DNA from: Brachypodius melanocephalos
Taxonomy: Eukaryota > Chordata > Aves > Passeriformes > Pycnonotidae
DNA: 64,000 bases
Direction of reading: 5' to 3'
Assembly (NCBI GenBank): GCA_013398615.1
Contig: VZSR01003803.1
Location: forward strand, 4,164,050-4,228,049
Each line of letters starts with the position of its first letter. Position 1 is the stretch's first letter. Below the pieces are notes generated by a model, which was not told the origin of the DNA, did no database searches, and saw only the letters and a program-made list of their open reading frames with translations. The position numbers and the translations under genes were made by a program. Below, one piece after another: positions 11,001 to 24,294 of this stretch.

Positions 11001-14000
11001 TCTGCACTTTTGCCATGGAGTTTACAAGAAAAACTCTTGCATCTGTGGTCTCAATTAGCCATAACATGTATTGCCATTAGTTAAATGCACAGTCTATGTA
11101 AACCATATTAACATCCCCAGAAGCTTCTGGTAAAAAGGAGCATGAAGGTCTTTAGACACTGACCATTAACTCACACCTCTTATGTTGGTGGAGGTGAGTT
11201 TATTTATTTTTAAAAGTGAGGTTTACTGCTTGTGAGGAATCTGCCATTTCTGTGTTAATTTTTTGGACAGGCTTCAGGCAATCTTCATCTCTCTTAGTGT
11301 TAGATGCTATAGAGTAAACATGAGTACAGTTTAAGTTCCAGAGTTTTAATCCTTAGGCAGATATCCAGGTTTATCAGAATACAGAGAAGGTGTATATGAC
11401 AATCTCAGGTTCGCACTTCTACTTTGCAGACACAATCAAGTCAGGAGAGACTCAACTTCTTTGCTTCTAGATGTGTTCACAATAACAAAACACTTCAATA
11501 ACAGAGGAAAGACTAGTTTGAAAGAAAGACTTGTCTATTAGTAAGTCATGAAAAGGAGGAGGACTGAGGGTAACGCCACTTTTATGGGTTGGTTAAAGTG
11601 TTGATAACATTGCCCCACAGGGACACACTAGGGAGCACTCAGGGAGAATTGGCATCTGCTTTTTGTCAGACTGAATGTTCTGTAAAGCCAAAAGGAAGAG
11701 TACTAGTGGTAGAAAGAGTGGAATCACTGAGGAAAAGAATAATGTTATTATTAGTAAGAAAAGCTGTCAGAATACTCATACCTGGGTTCTTGTTCTTAAT
11801 ATTTAAATATCTCTGAGTTTGCTTGCGCTGTACCTTGTCATGCTTTAAGTAAAAAAAAATCCTTATCAGTCGGGACAATGTAGGATGTCCTGTAGCTGCA
11901 GCCACTAGGGACACACCCCAGACATGGGAAATCCCACACAACAGTGACTAGTGCCAGGCCAGACTCCAGGATGAGGATGGCAGACAGGTATTGTGAGAAG
12001 TACAAGCCAGGGCTTGATGCCAGAAAAACCAATGCTATTTTTAAATTGGTGGCTGTGGGAAAGATGAGTGATCAAAATCTAGGCAGTCAGAACACCACGG
12101 AAAACAGGAGAGAACAGTGGGTCCAGGCCAAAGCCAGGTGTTCAGTCCTGAAGTGTAAACCTTGCATATTGGGTGGTCATTCTGAAATGAAGACTCAGGA
12201 CCCCAGTATCAGTATTCAGAGTAAGCAGTCATGGCCGTGTGGATAGAAGATGGCTACAAAGGGGAGACACATGCCAAATACCATGTTGAGCAGGAGAAAG
12301 CACACAGCTCAGCTCTCCTGGCTGGCCTAAGAGCTGGAGTGAGGCCCTGGGTCCTGTTGCAGAATTCAGTTTCCTGGGGCCTGACCGTGGCACTGCTGAA
12401 TTGCAACACAAAAACTCTCACCAAACTTGCTAAAACCATTCATAAAAATGTATGTGACCACTGAAGCCTGAAAACCAGACCCTTTATTTGCGTTTTCAAG
12501 TGCTTTGAGAGCAGGGCACTCAGCCATGCCTTAGGAGGGGGGAATCTGTCAGAAGCTTATCAAAATTATATCCCTGTAACAGCATTCATTATGACTGCAT
12601 GTTCTTTTATTCCATCATTTGAAGTGATCCCTGTGGATCTCAGAACAAAGAAATGTGTGACCTTCATGGTGGAATTAGACCAGCCACAAACACCTTGTAG
12701 GACAAGAATGGTATGACAGTGCTGAATGGTTTGGTGCTTGTAAAGAATTTGTTCTAAATCCTTGGATAAAACAGAATAATCTGTTTGATGCAATTTTTTT
12801 CCCTTTGAGAATATACTAGAGCAGATTATGAAGTCTTGGAACGAATTTGTTCTTAGAACACGTGATCCTTTGAACATTGATCCCAGTGCTCCAAATGAAA
12901 ATTAATACTTTGTGAAAAAGTTACCAAAAGACAAATGTGGATTTTTTCCTTTTTTACTTATGTTGTGTTCAATTCCAAGCAGCAGAGACACCACACTTCA
13001 TTATTACTGATCCACAAGTGAAATGCAATAAATGACCGCATGTGAGCCTTGTCCTAATGCGAATCACATCAACAACCTTTAAAAGGACACAGTTATGGGA
13101 AGTGATGAATCTGGGGAACAAATATGTAGCCTGTGTGTAAAAGGACTGTGTGATGCCACTTGTCCTGGCCTTCATCATATTCATGGATGTGTGCTTTTGT
13201 TTCATTTCTGCAGAGTCTTTCCTTCCTGTGTTCAAGCAATGATACTTCAGAGATTTACTTCTATCAGCAATGGGCTGTCCTCAAAAATGGAAAACATGCT
13301 CTGAAACAATGGCATTTCAATAGACTGGGAAAAGCTTGGTGGTTAATTAGCCAGAATAATAATTTGTACTATGAGGAGATAGAGAGAATTTTCTTTTTAA
13401 GACCTAAGTGACCTAAATTTCCAACTCCTTTCCTTTATGGTCCCATGATCTGGCAGGGTGGATACAATATTGCTTACAATCACATACACCAGCTATGCAC
13501 ATTGTTTAATTGGCCTGAACCAATTCACTAATGTCAAGAATGGTTTGAAAAACTAACTGATATTCATGGAATCTATCACTTTGTCTCCTTGGTGGAAGAA
13601 TTCCTTACATTAACACAATGTACAGCCTACTCCTCTAATCCTTGTTCAGACAGCATTTCCACTGATTTTGATATAACCCTGCCTTCAATGTAGTCTTAGG
13701 AGAGACTGACTGGAAATTAAATCTTGGCCATCTAAAAGCAAAATGGGGAAAATCCATTATGCTTGTTTTTCTGAGGAAACAGGATAATTGTTTTACAAAA
13801 TTTGAATAGAAAGATGAAGTTTACCTTGAAAGAAATTCACAGGATTTTCCTGGCTTACAGTAAGTATTAAATTATGGCTTGATATTTTCATATGACATCA
13901 CAAGTGGCTAGTAATTTACAGGACTTATCTTGAAAACTGATAAATATTCTCAATGTCAGCTAAAGGCAGTGGTATGGATGTGAAAAATGATTAGTACCAA

Positions 14001-17000
14001 AAGGCATGGAGCTCCTGCTTGTTGATGTTTTAAAGTCACATTATTTTCAAACTCACACCATAACCAAAAACTGCTCTTGAAGAGACATGCCTGAATTATC
14101 TCCTGTCTTATCTCTTTCTTTTCCACAGCAATCTGATTTAACCATGACTTTTGTTTTGAAGCCATATCCCTCAAGTATAGCTAAAGGACAAACTGTCTGA
14201 AGAACCATATAAATAATAAATCCTACTTTTAAATGTCAACTCTAAACAAACATCTTAAAGACCATTTAGGTTTTTTTTTAAAATTATATGGAATAATAGA
14301 ATTTTGCAGAAAACCAGCCTCAATGACATTTCTTTACATTTCATATTAACATCAAACAAACAGATTTCCAGGAGTGAAGCTGAACTTTCTATTCTCCCTC
14401 TTGGTTTCTGCTGGGTATTCAAAACAGCTGTCGCTTCTCCTGAAAACCACTGGCATCTCTGTGTCTTAAAAATTCTCCTCTCCCCACACAGCTCCACTTT
14501 TTATGCTAAATGAGTTACTGGATTTTAAACTTGATAATCAAAATTACTACTTCTATTTCAATTTTCTGAAGTTATTATCTTAATTTCTCTTTTTTCTTGA
14601 GCCTTTTGCTTCACATTGAATCCTGCATTACACTATCCACTGATTGATTTATGAATATTTCTCTCCAGAGCAAAAACCCAATTTGCCTTTTTTATGCACA
14701 AAAATTTTATACCCTGGTGTTAGATTTGAAAATTCTCTCATCCATACTGATCTAGTAAGTATTTCTGTCTTGTGGAAGCTAAGGATGCTTGCAGTAAATT
14801 CTGTTCTGACAAGGGCATCCCCTGGAGGGTCCATGAAATCTCAATGGTTACATTCCCTTTTTATTTAAAGTAAGGCAAAAAAGTTGGCAATAAAACCAGG
14901 AAAGAGAAGCATGTATACCTCATCAGAGGGCTTATCTTGATGAAACCCAAAATCATGGAATAGAGTTCTGTTTTAAATGGAATAATTCTGTCCTCAAACC
15001 TTTGGTGTATCACAGATATTTACTTTTTTGCTGTACATTCAGCGCACACATCTTCATTTTGATCTTCAAAATGTTGTAGCATGAATCCTTTCCCCCCTTA
15101 CTTCATGGTCAGCAGATATAGAGTATTGCTGTTTCTTTCTCAGTCCTAATGGGCATTCCCAGCTGCTAAGTGTGGCTTGCAGATGTCCCCAGAAGTTTTG
15201 AGTCCTCACCCTCCCACCAAAGCTCTTGTGTACTTTTCTCTGGACTCATGACACCCCACCCACAGCCTGAATGTTTGTACAGCATCTTTCTCACATTTAC
15301 CACATTCCTTTCTGTTAGTTCTATTTGTTTCTCTTCCTTATCAATACAATTATTTTTCCTTTTCTCACAAGATCTTCTTGGGAGTAACTCATGAATCCAC
15401 ACCCATGTGTCTTTGTTCCCTGCTTGCCTTCTGCCCTTGAAGCCCATTCCTACCCAGCCAGCATCCCTACTTCTGGCACAGCCTTTTGAGAATTGGATTC
15501 CCTCTTGTAGGAGCAGACACACTGCTGGAACTAGGTGCATCTGGGGATTCCTGTTTATTCGTTGTAGAGAATCACAAGCACCCTTTTCTGCCAGCTGAAT
15601 ACCCTCCAGAAGGGGAATAGGAAAGACTGGAAGAAGGACTGGTTGGAGAAAAGTGGTGAACACTTGTTTACCTCTGGGACAGGATATACCTGTGGTTTTA
15701 ATCTCTCCAGTGGTTCCCTCAGGGATGAGAAGGGGAGGGACAGGACCATCCTGTGCACACTCCTATCCCCTGAGTGGCTGATGACTGGAGAACGGATTAT
15801 TTTCATCTTGAGTAACTTCACTGAATATAGTAGCAGAGCATCAGAGTTATTCTGCTGGCAGGTTGTGCTGGTTAGTTGAGGTGCCAAAATGCTTAGAGCA
15901 GCTTTCCAGAACAAGAGAAGCCATGGGCTGGCACAGAGGATACTCAAGGGAACCACAGAGGATAGACCGAACAGAACCAAAGCCCTTTGCTTGAGGCTGA
16001 GATACAGGTCTTAGGGAAGTTACCCTTCACTCCTCCACTTATGCAAGGAGAAGAAGCTGGCCCTTTTTTCTTTCTGTTTAGCACTAGTTATTTGGCTTTG
16101 ATTGTCTAATGAGACCTTCTCAAGTGTGTGCTTCCTGGTTACTGATACCATCCTCAGAGACAGGTCGCTAATGGAGGCAGATCCTGGTGCCATTTAAATC
16201 CACATAGGTTTCCTGCCTCCACCAGAAGTACAGTGGCCAAGTGCATAAAATCACTGGGAAATGCGAGTTAGTCACCATGAGCTCCCTGCAAATTGCCTTT
16301 CCTATCTCAAAGTGATTATAAGTTTGAGGACTGGATTAGAGAGCGTAAGAGTGTTTTTGCTCTATAACTCCCTCAGGGAACAAAGGAATTGAAATGGGTA
16401 ATGAAGTATTCAGTGAGTTTGCTGTTTGCTCCCTCCTGCCAGTTGTTTATTTCACTGAGAGCCAGCATGTGTACTTAGCTTCCCTGATATCTTTATACTT
16501 TTTTTGTGGGGCTGCATGTATGGGACAGAGGGTGGCAGGTTTTTTAACCTGGTCTGTTGTTGGTGAATTTGTGGTATTTCAGGTCTGTACCTGTATCTAG
16601 GACACAGGATGATATAAAGGTCCATGTTATATAACACTTAGAGTCATCCATTTTTTTTTTATCCTATCTAAAATTATCTCTTTTTTTTCTCTTGGATATT
16701 AGCATGTATTCTTGTCTCTGTGACTCACTTGGTCTACTCAGATTAAGATAATGAGATAAAAGAAATATGTGTCATTTTGTTCACAATTATGCAACGACTC
16801 TAGTCACTGCAAAATACACCTCGATTGTCACAAGGTCCTTGAGGAATTATAGCACTGAGGTGTGAAAAAAAAAAGGCGAAAACAAGCCATCATCCTGTTA
16901 CAGACTTGTGTGGCTGAGCAGAAACACATGTATCTTTTCTGCTTCGGGTAGCTGAAAATCATCGCCTTTACTGACAACATAGTGATCACCATCTTTATTA

Positions 17001-18235
17001 GCTAACCTATAAAGAACTGAGTATGCAGGGAAATTCTTTTATGGTTTGTACTTGACTGGGAGCTGTCAGAGCCTTTTCTTTCTGCCTTCCACTCCTGTCA
17101 AGTGGGAATAGGTTTAAAGAGCTGAACTGGCTCTTTTGCTCTGCAGTGCCACCAGTCTGGGACACAGCACTTTGGACCCAGCTGCACTGGGCAGCAACTT
17201 GATAAAGCAAAGTAGCAGCTGAAGCCTTTCCAGGGCTGAGAGGGAGAAGAATGTTGGTTGTGACTGATAGGTGAGAATTTTCATTTGAATATAGGAGGAC
17301 TCCATTTCTGTATTTTTCTGAGGAGATTTTAATGCTCAGCTCTGTTTTCAGTGCTGTATGACTGCGCTAATCAAGCACTGGATTGGGAACATTTGGTAGC
17401 TGTCTGCCCTTTCAGTCTCTGTAAAGGCGTTCCCCAAGGTCCTTGGGACAATCTGGCTTCTGCTACAGACATATGCAAATAATTTGTTGTGATTCTATAC
17501 ACAGCTCCAGAAATTGTCCTGCTGGTCCGTAGCAGACACAAAACCACTGTCTGCTCTGGTTCCTTTATCAGTAGAAGTGCTTATATGGGTTGCTAAAACC
17601 AAACTGGAAAACGTAATAAACTTTGCCAATTAAATGAAAATCCAGTTTTGGTGATGGATGTACTTGACGACTGATTAGAGCCTCCCTCTATCTCCAGCAC
17701 TTTATAACAGGCATCAAAATGTAGTCACATCTCTTATCTGTTGCAAACCTAGAAAGTTATATATGCTTAGCAATCCTGTGAATTATATTACTGAACTTCA
17801 AGCATCTAAATTCAGTATCTGAGTCAGAAGGCTGATCTCCCCAGGTCCCTCATACAGTCAATGGAGAGAGAAAATATCCCCCAACAGGCAATTTGTGCAT
17901 GCAAGGCATGTTCCTTCTGCAAATTGTCCTCTGGAGGAACTTCTACCCTTCTGTTGTTCAGTGGGGTCCTGTGACTGCCAGTCACTACAGCAGATAGCTT
18001 TGTGGGCAGCTTGGATGCAAGCTGGAAACAAACCTTTCTCAAGGACTAGGGTAGAATCAAAGGACAGCTTTGAGGATGTGTCAGGGCTGAAGAGCTTCCC
18101 TTCTTTTCTCAGGGAATTTGGCGGGCAAGGATCTCAGAATTTCAGCACACCAAAGAAATGTTCTGGACTTTGAGAAAACATGTTCTCTGTAGAAATTCCT
18201 GTGCAAACCATCCCATCAGCCAGTTTCTGAGTTGG
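8099..18235. other. Long stretch without a supported gene
   Basis: No repeat family or gene is recognised. A 75-bp, 25-codon phase-0 segment at 8781-8855 (minus) ends at a CAG|GTGAGT donor and is the best exon-like piece, but it has few G-first codons. Overlapping minus-strand frames of 165 and 141 codons at 15166-15980 are the longest in the window; they have no recognisable motif, are in different frames and look like chance. Confidence 0.5.
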
Positions 18236-18388
18236 TTAGTGATATTTTTCAGCTCAGTTGGTTAGAGTTTGGTGCTAATATCATCAAGGTTGTGGGTCCA
18301 ATCCCCATATGGGTCATTCACTTAAAAGTTGACTTGAAGATCCCTGTGCGTCCCTTCCAACTCAAAGTGTTCTGTGACATTCTGTAAT
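18236..18388 (+). mobile_element. tRNA-Ile-headed SINE with CR1-like tail (TguSINE1-like)
   Basis: The 5' part is a decayed tRNA-Ile. It has the A box CAGCTCAGTTGG (18250-18261), an anticodon loop CTAATAT that keeps AAT at 18277-18279, and a B box GGGTCCAATCC (18294-18304). The 3' part (about 18320-18388) matches a CR1 3' end: TCCCTTCCAACTC followed by a degraded TTCTGTGA repeat. A tRNA head fused to a LINE tail is the mark of a SINE mobilised by that LINE, and this exact pairing is known in passerines. No clear target duplication is visible. It is not a functional tRNA gene, since the acceptor stem does not pair and the A-box side has lost the leading GG. Confidence 0.85.
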
Positions 18389-21300
18389 AATTATTTATAT
18401 CATTATCATCATATATATATTATTTATAGCACCAGTGTGGGTGCAGATGAAACAGCACAGGCACAACTGCCCACTGTTCTGGGAAGGTAAAACACAGCCA
18501 CGTGTCCATAACAGATTGATCTTGCTTCTTTCCTCCCAAATGTGTAAGTCTTCCCTTAGGTGTCTGGGCCAAGAAGAGCACTTTTGGAGGGGTGATTTTA
18601 TCATGTCTGAGGGAGCTTCTGAGGCTGAACAGGTTTCAGAGGATGTGAGATGAGTGAGAAAGAGGTAGCAGGGTGGAGCTGATGTGGACACAACCAAAAC
18701 CCAGCCAAAAATGGAGAGTAAGAAACCTGGATACAAATGTGATCACAGAGAATTTCTTAGTACCAATGGGGACTGATTAGTTTGTTGCCAGATGCACTTT
18801 ACTTCTGCAAACAAGTGTAGGAGGAGCTCACTCACCTGTGAGGGTACAGACAATGGGGGGAAAAGTTGTATAAAATGTTTAACTTCTTTTCCTCAGGTAA
18901 TGCAATTTTTTTATTTTTCATTTTGAAAAAAACTATTTTTCTCAGTTTTGTTACATTTTCGTTTTGTTTTGTTTTTAAACAGAAAACCTTTGGGCATCCT
19001 GGAATTACATGCTATGACAAAAAGCCTTGGTTACTCAAAGTTTTATCTGACATGGCTTATTGCTTGCCAAGTGTGAAAACAGTTTGGGGGAGGGAGTGAA
19101 TATCAGAGATGTGTTTATCCAGGCACCACACTGCTTTGTAAAAGAGTAGTCTGCTGAGTACAATATCCCTAAAAAAATTGTTAGTGCTTTACAATATGTC
19201 TGACTCCTCAAAATTTGATTATATTTTGACATTGGGATGATTTTAATTTGCAAGTTTTCATTCTCTATTCTAACTACAGCCTGTTTGGACAGATGGTCAG
19301 TAACTGCAAATGAAAACTACAGTTAACACAAGGATGAGTGTCACCTTCTATCTGTATTTCCTAGTGGAAACGGCTTTTTCGAGTCTCAGGTGAAAAATAA
19401 GATCCTCCTAAATAGTAATTGAAAGAAGTAGGACAAAAAGCAAAAAGAAACAAATGTGATACAGATGTATTTACTGGCTTATACCTAAATTATTCTTCTG
19501 CTCATAGGTGTACCAGAAGGGAATCTTTAACTCTCATGTGTTCATGACTCATTTAGAAACAGAATTTGAAGTGCAGAAGACAGAAATTCACCTTCCCCCT
19601 CCCAACAATCCCTTAGAAAAAAAGGACATCTTATGTTTTAAAGGTTTTCTACTATCTTTTTTCATCTCAAACACTAGAGTAGTAGTTCCTGTGTGCGTTA
19701 ACACAGGCAGACACCTGGAACAACCACAAACTTGTGTCTAGAACCTGGAGTAAATTTATTTCCATTACCTTGTGAAGCAGGGCACCCCCAAAGCAACACA
19801 CGGACAGGAGTACTCAAGTGGAGACACAGGCACCATTAAACCTGATACCTGACTGGCCTGCTGTTTACACAGGCTTATCAAGAGTTACTCACAGCTGCAA
19901 CATCACTCAAGTGATTTACACTCCTCCTAGCCAGTCTTCCACTTCTAATCCATTCCTCACAACACTTACTATTTTAAAGTGGAGAGCTCATCCCCACTAA
20001 AATCACAGGCGTTTTAATGGAGTAGAGTCGGCTCTGGAGCGATTTGCAGGAATTCGAAACAGAGCCAGGAACTGAGATCATTCCTTAGACTGTGTCACTG
20101 GCAAGCAGTGATTTAGTCACGAGCATGGTTTTTGGTGTGATTCTAACCCATGAGAAAGTGAGGGATGATATGGGCCTGTGACTGCCCTCCAGAAAGAAGA
20201 GTGGACATAGCCAACATGTTTTGGAGTATAAGAGCTTTTCTGTGTGTATCAAGGTGAGCCCTTTGCTCTTAGTCCTAAATTATGAAGAGCCTTTAAATGC
20301 TAAGCTGTTTTCTTTCCATTCAGCTCAGGTGGCAATAGGCTTTATTTGAAATTCTTACGTGAGACAGGTATGCCCAACAAGAAATTAAGAACATATATCA
20401 TTAATATTTTTCCATGTCATGATGTACCACTTATCAAGGTTTTACTCATATTTTCTTTTTATTGGCTTCTCTATTTTCTCTTGTGTGATTTTTCCCCTCT
20501 GTGTAACTGTTTTATGAATGGCCCCAGTTTGTCCCACCACTGTGAATGGCTGAAGCGAGCTCAATAATCCCACAGATAGGCAGAGACAGAAATTGAAATA
20601 TCATAAAACTAACAAATTCCTATAGGAACTGCAAAAAACAAAGAAAGGAAAAGAGAAACTTAACACTAATGATAAGCACTATGTGCCCACTTTATCGTCA
20701 TCAAATATATCATGATTTTGCCCAATTCTACACAGGTACAGCTGGAGCATGAAGTCAGTGGAAATGCAATTCCTCAAATCTTGCTAGAATTCAGTAGCAA
20801 ATCTGTCACAGAGCTGTTTGGAAGTACATGGAATCTGGACTGGCACACAAGAAAAGGTGTATGGTGAGCAGGGTTCAAATAGGAGGATTGGGCTGAGGTA
20901 ATGAAATCATTACAAACCAAAGATGACAACATGGCAGCTGAAAGAAATAGTGGAAAGGAAAAAAAAAATATAAATCTCCCTGTAACAGAATGACTATGGC
21001 ATGAATAAAAATAACATGTGAAAAAGGCAAATGTGAGTTTGGGGTGTGTGAGCAGAGGGACTTCAAGTAGAAAGTGTGTAAGGTCCTGAGCAGCTTGCAT
21101 GAGGGATACAGTTAAAATAGCTACCATCAAGAAAAAAGAGCATCGAAGCCTAAAGCCTTACAAAGAGAGTAGCTATAAGTTCCACAGAAAGGAAGGAGGC
21201 ATTCATGTTTCCTCACACAACAGATTCTTACTTAATCACTTGAGCATAGCCAAGATTAAGAGAAGACATATTTCTCTCAACAAGTACTGCAGGAGTAAAA

Positions 21301-22871
21301 GTATCTCCTAGGGAGTTTAGATATTTCAATTATAGGCCAATCTTGGCACAAGAATAAATAGGTATAACCTAATTTTCCATGATTTGGTTTTTGGTTTAGT
21401 TAGAACAAGGTTTAAGGTTTTACAAGTTTCTTGTAGTAAAGAGAATGAGAACAAGATACTCTGTTAAGGACAGACTTTGTTTAATTCATGGTAGTTCTAT
21501 GACTAACTGTGAAAGATTATACCTTGTGGGTGCCTGATATGCCAGGGATAGATGATCCATGAAAACCGCTTTAATATTTCACTGAACATTTATAAAGCTG
21601 TATTGTGCACACCCTCACAAGAGACTCCACTCTGCTGCCCTTCTCTGCTGAAGATAGTGGAATATGTTAGTGAAGCCATTTGGTACTCTGAATCCTACTT
21701 TAAACTCTCTTTCCTGGCAAAGTGTTGTACCACTAAGGTACTGATAAGAAGGTAAACATAATTTGAGGCTCTAAATCTCTATTTTGCTGAGGTGCCTAGG
21801 GCTAGTTTTGAAGATCTGTATCCAACTGATGGTTTGTGTTTCTGTGATGTTTTCTCTCAGGCATGAGGGCACCCCAATGCTGGTGGGTGGGATGTCAGAG
21901 CCTTTCCTTCCAATGCACAGTGTTCAGAGTGCCTAATTTGGCTGTACAACCTCTAACTCTTTAACTGGATACCTGACTTCTGAATTCGATACTTGACTTC
22001 TAAAGATGGCATTAGGGAATCTCCCATCACCCGTGGGTCCTTATTTCACATCTACTTTTTTTGGTAGAAGTCTGTTCACCATGATTTTTTTGGGATCAAA
22101 TCCTGCCATGAGAGAATAAGAAAGCTACCAGGATAAGAAGGTTCATGTTTCAGTAACAAGAAATCCAATTCTGGCCTTTGAAGTACAATTCTCTCTGACA
22201 GGAATGCACATTTATATGAGAGGTAATGTAAAAATGTTAGAAACTTGGTGAATTACTCTGTGATATCCACATTTTATGGAGAAGTTATTGGTTGTTAGGT
22301 TAAATGCCTTTGATCGACCATGGTCCCTGTGGCAGGGAGAGGTTTTTCCCCCAGTTTTTCAGCCTGTGCATCTCTAATCTGAGCTATAAGATATAAGGTG
22401 ATGCTGAGCCACAGACTTTCTAAGTGGATAATACATATCCATTGAAAAGATGGCCCTTGGCAACTCTTTTTCTCAGTTTAGCTTCCAAGCCACTTACAGG
22501 ATTTTTCTTGTAAACACTTCCCTTCATAAATAATGGATTCTGGGACAGTGATTGATTGTTCTGGCAAAGTTATGTTCATTGATTGCTAGGAAATGACTTT
22601 CCCACTCAGTTACTGCTAAAACAACAAAATAATAGCTGTAGTCACAGAATTTTACAGCACTTTTGTAGATGGTTTACACAGACTTTAATACCTGCCTATC
22701 TGTATCTACTTCACCCTCTCTGCTGAATTTGCTGCTGGGTTGGTAAGGCCATGGAAAAGATTTGTTAGAAGAGAGAAGATGACAGACATTTTTTAAGGTA
22801 TTGCTTGTTGTACCTGTTTTTTCTCCTGTTGTGCTGGTTAATAACATTTTTGTCAGCATATTTAGTGAGCA
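18389..22871. other. No supported gene
   Basis: Single-copy-looking AT-rich sequence with a short (AT)n patch near 18410. A minus-strand frame entering at 18835 behind a good acceptor (pyrimidine tract ending CTCACAG) is open for 30 codons but has no convincing donor. A 42-bp minus-strand segment at 22498-22539 has both splice signals but is too short to count. Confidence 0.5.
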
Positions 22872-23298
22872 TGTCCTGGTTTTGCCAGGACAGGGTTAGA
22901 TTTTTACAGTAACTGGGAGGAGGACATGGCCAGAGCCTGATGTTATTTGATACCACCTCATTACTTGCCAGGGTTGTGAGTAAAGTCTTCTCTGGAGAAA
23001 TCATGAGAGGCTGGCAGGTGAAAGATATTATTTCCTTGTAAATAGATTCTTTGTCTTATACCTTTTGTTATTAGTATTGCTGCTGTTGCTGTTACTGTTC
23101 CTTTTCTTATCTCATTGCTGTTACCAGCAAATTGTTCTTATCTCAACTGTAACTTTCACCCTCATGCCTCCAAATCTCAACCCCATCCCTGGAGCAGAAA
23201 ACGGGAAGGAAAGGAGGAGGAAATGAGCAGCGACATCTGGTTGGTGAGAGGCTTGGCAGGGGCACTGAACTGGGGAGTGCTATTCCTGAACCATGACA
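22872..23298 (+). mobile_element. Solo LTR, ERVL-like endogenous retrovirus
   Basis: A 427-bp element starts TGTCCTGGTTTTG and ends ACCATGACA, the TG...CA form of an LTR. The start and the 3' third (CTTATCTCAACTG, the CATGCCTCC and CCCATCCCTGGAG region, then the ACTGAACTGGGG end) follow the layout of common bird ERVL LTRs. Flanks GAGCA and GAGCT agree at four of five bases, fitting the 5-bp target duplication of ERVL with one later mutation. No internal retroviral sequence lies beside it, so it is a solo LTR left by recombination. Confidence 0.82.
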
Positions 23299-24294
23299 GA
23301 GCTCTAGAAAAAAGACAAAGCTCTGCATTAGTATTGACAGTAAATTCCACAAAGCTGAAAAGGGTGTAATAAAATGCAATAAGAAATAGGATGCTGTTTA
23401 AAAATGTCTCTATGTTTTAGTATTACTTTCACTATGCTTCTGTTTTAAGATAACTGCAATATTAATCTAACAGAGTTTCTAAATTTTTAATATGACATCT
23501 GTGATACGTAGTGGGTTGAACACCAACATCAGAACATGATATGCTGTAACCTTTTTTATGGTGACCTGAGCAACTCTGACATTCATATAAGAGCTATACA
23601 CTATGTCTTTGGGGAAGGCTGTCCTTTGATTCTTGCAAAAACCAAGGATTTCAAGAACTGCCTTTGAACAGACCCTCTGGAACAGAGGATAGGAAAGACA
23701 AGACAGAATTTCATGGACCACCTTACTTGTGATGTCATATGGACAGTGATATAACAATACTTTGGTCTTGTATACTCTTCAGGATGATGATGGCTGCTCC
23801 CATAAAGCAGTGGTGTAAATGTGATGTGCCTGTCATGGCATGCATGGCAAACCTGTCACTACAGGCTTTTCTTGCCAAAAACTGTTCATTGAGTGTCATT
23901 AGAACAGGGGCATCCTGGAGAAAAGACCCCATGAGCATAATTGTGTGTGTCTTGCATACATCTAGAGCCTTTCTAAGAGAAGGTTATGGTCCCCATGATT
24001 ATGGCCAGAAACTTTCTTTGAACAACACAGACCCACCTGGCTCTCAGCATGTAGTAGTGAAGGCCTGACTTGGGCTGTTAGGTCTTCCTTGGCAAAACAA
24101 ACAAAATAAAAAGATGACCAGAAACAGCATCTCTTTAGCAGCTCCAAGTGCCAGACAACTGTTCTGGAGGGCAGCAGAAGCTGCTGCAACAAAGGGCTGC
24201 CCACACACTATTTGCTTTCCTGTGTTGCAAATAAGGTGTGGTGATTGGCTCATGCAAATGAGATACAGTTGTTGAGTATGGTGGGGAGAAGTTT
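23299..24294. other. Region between two LTRs, no firm gene
   Basis: No retroviral internal sequence is recognised. On the minus strand, 23727-23852 is a 126-bp phase-0 segment of 42 open codons ending at CAA|GTAAGG, with a weak acceptor. It is the longest exon-like piece in the middle of the window, but only 7 of 42 codons start with G, so I do not call it. Near the right end, an ATGCAAAT octamer at 24252-24259 sits 3 bp from an inverted CCAAT motif (ATTGG, 24244-24248). Confidence 0.45.

Noticed and set aside
18250..18316. tRNA-Ile gene
   Set aside because: Boxes A and B survive, but the acceptor stem does not pair and a CR1-like tail is attached, so it is a SINE.
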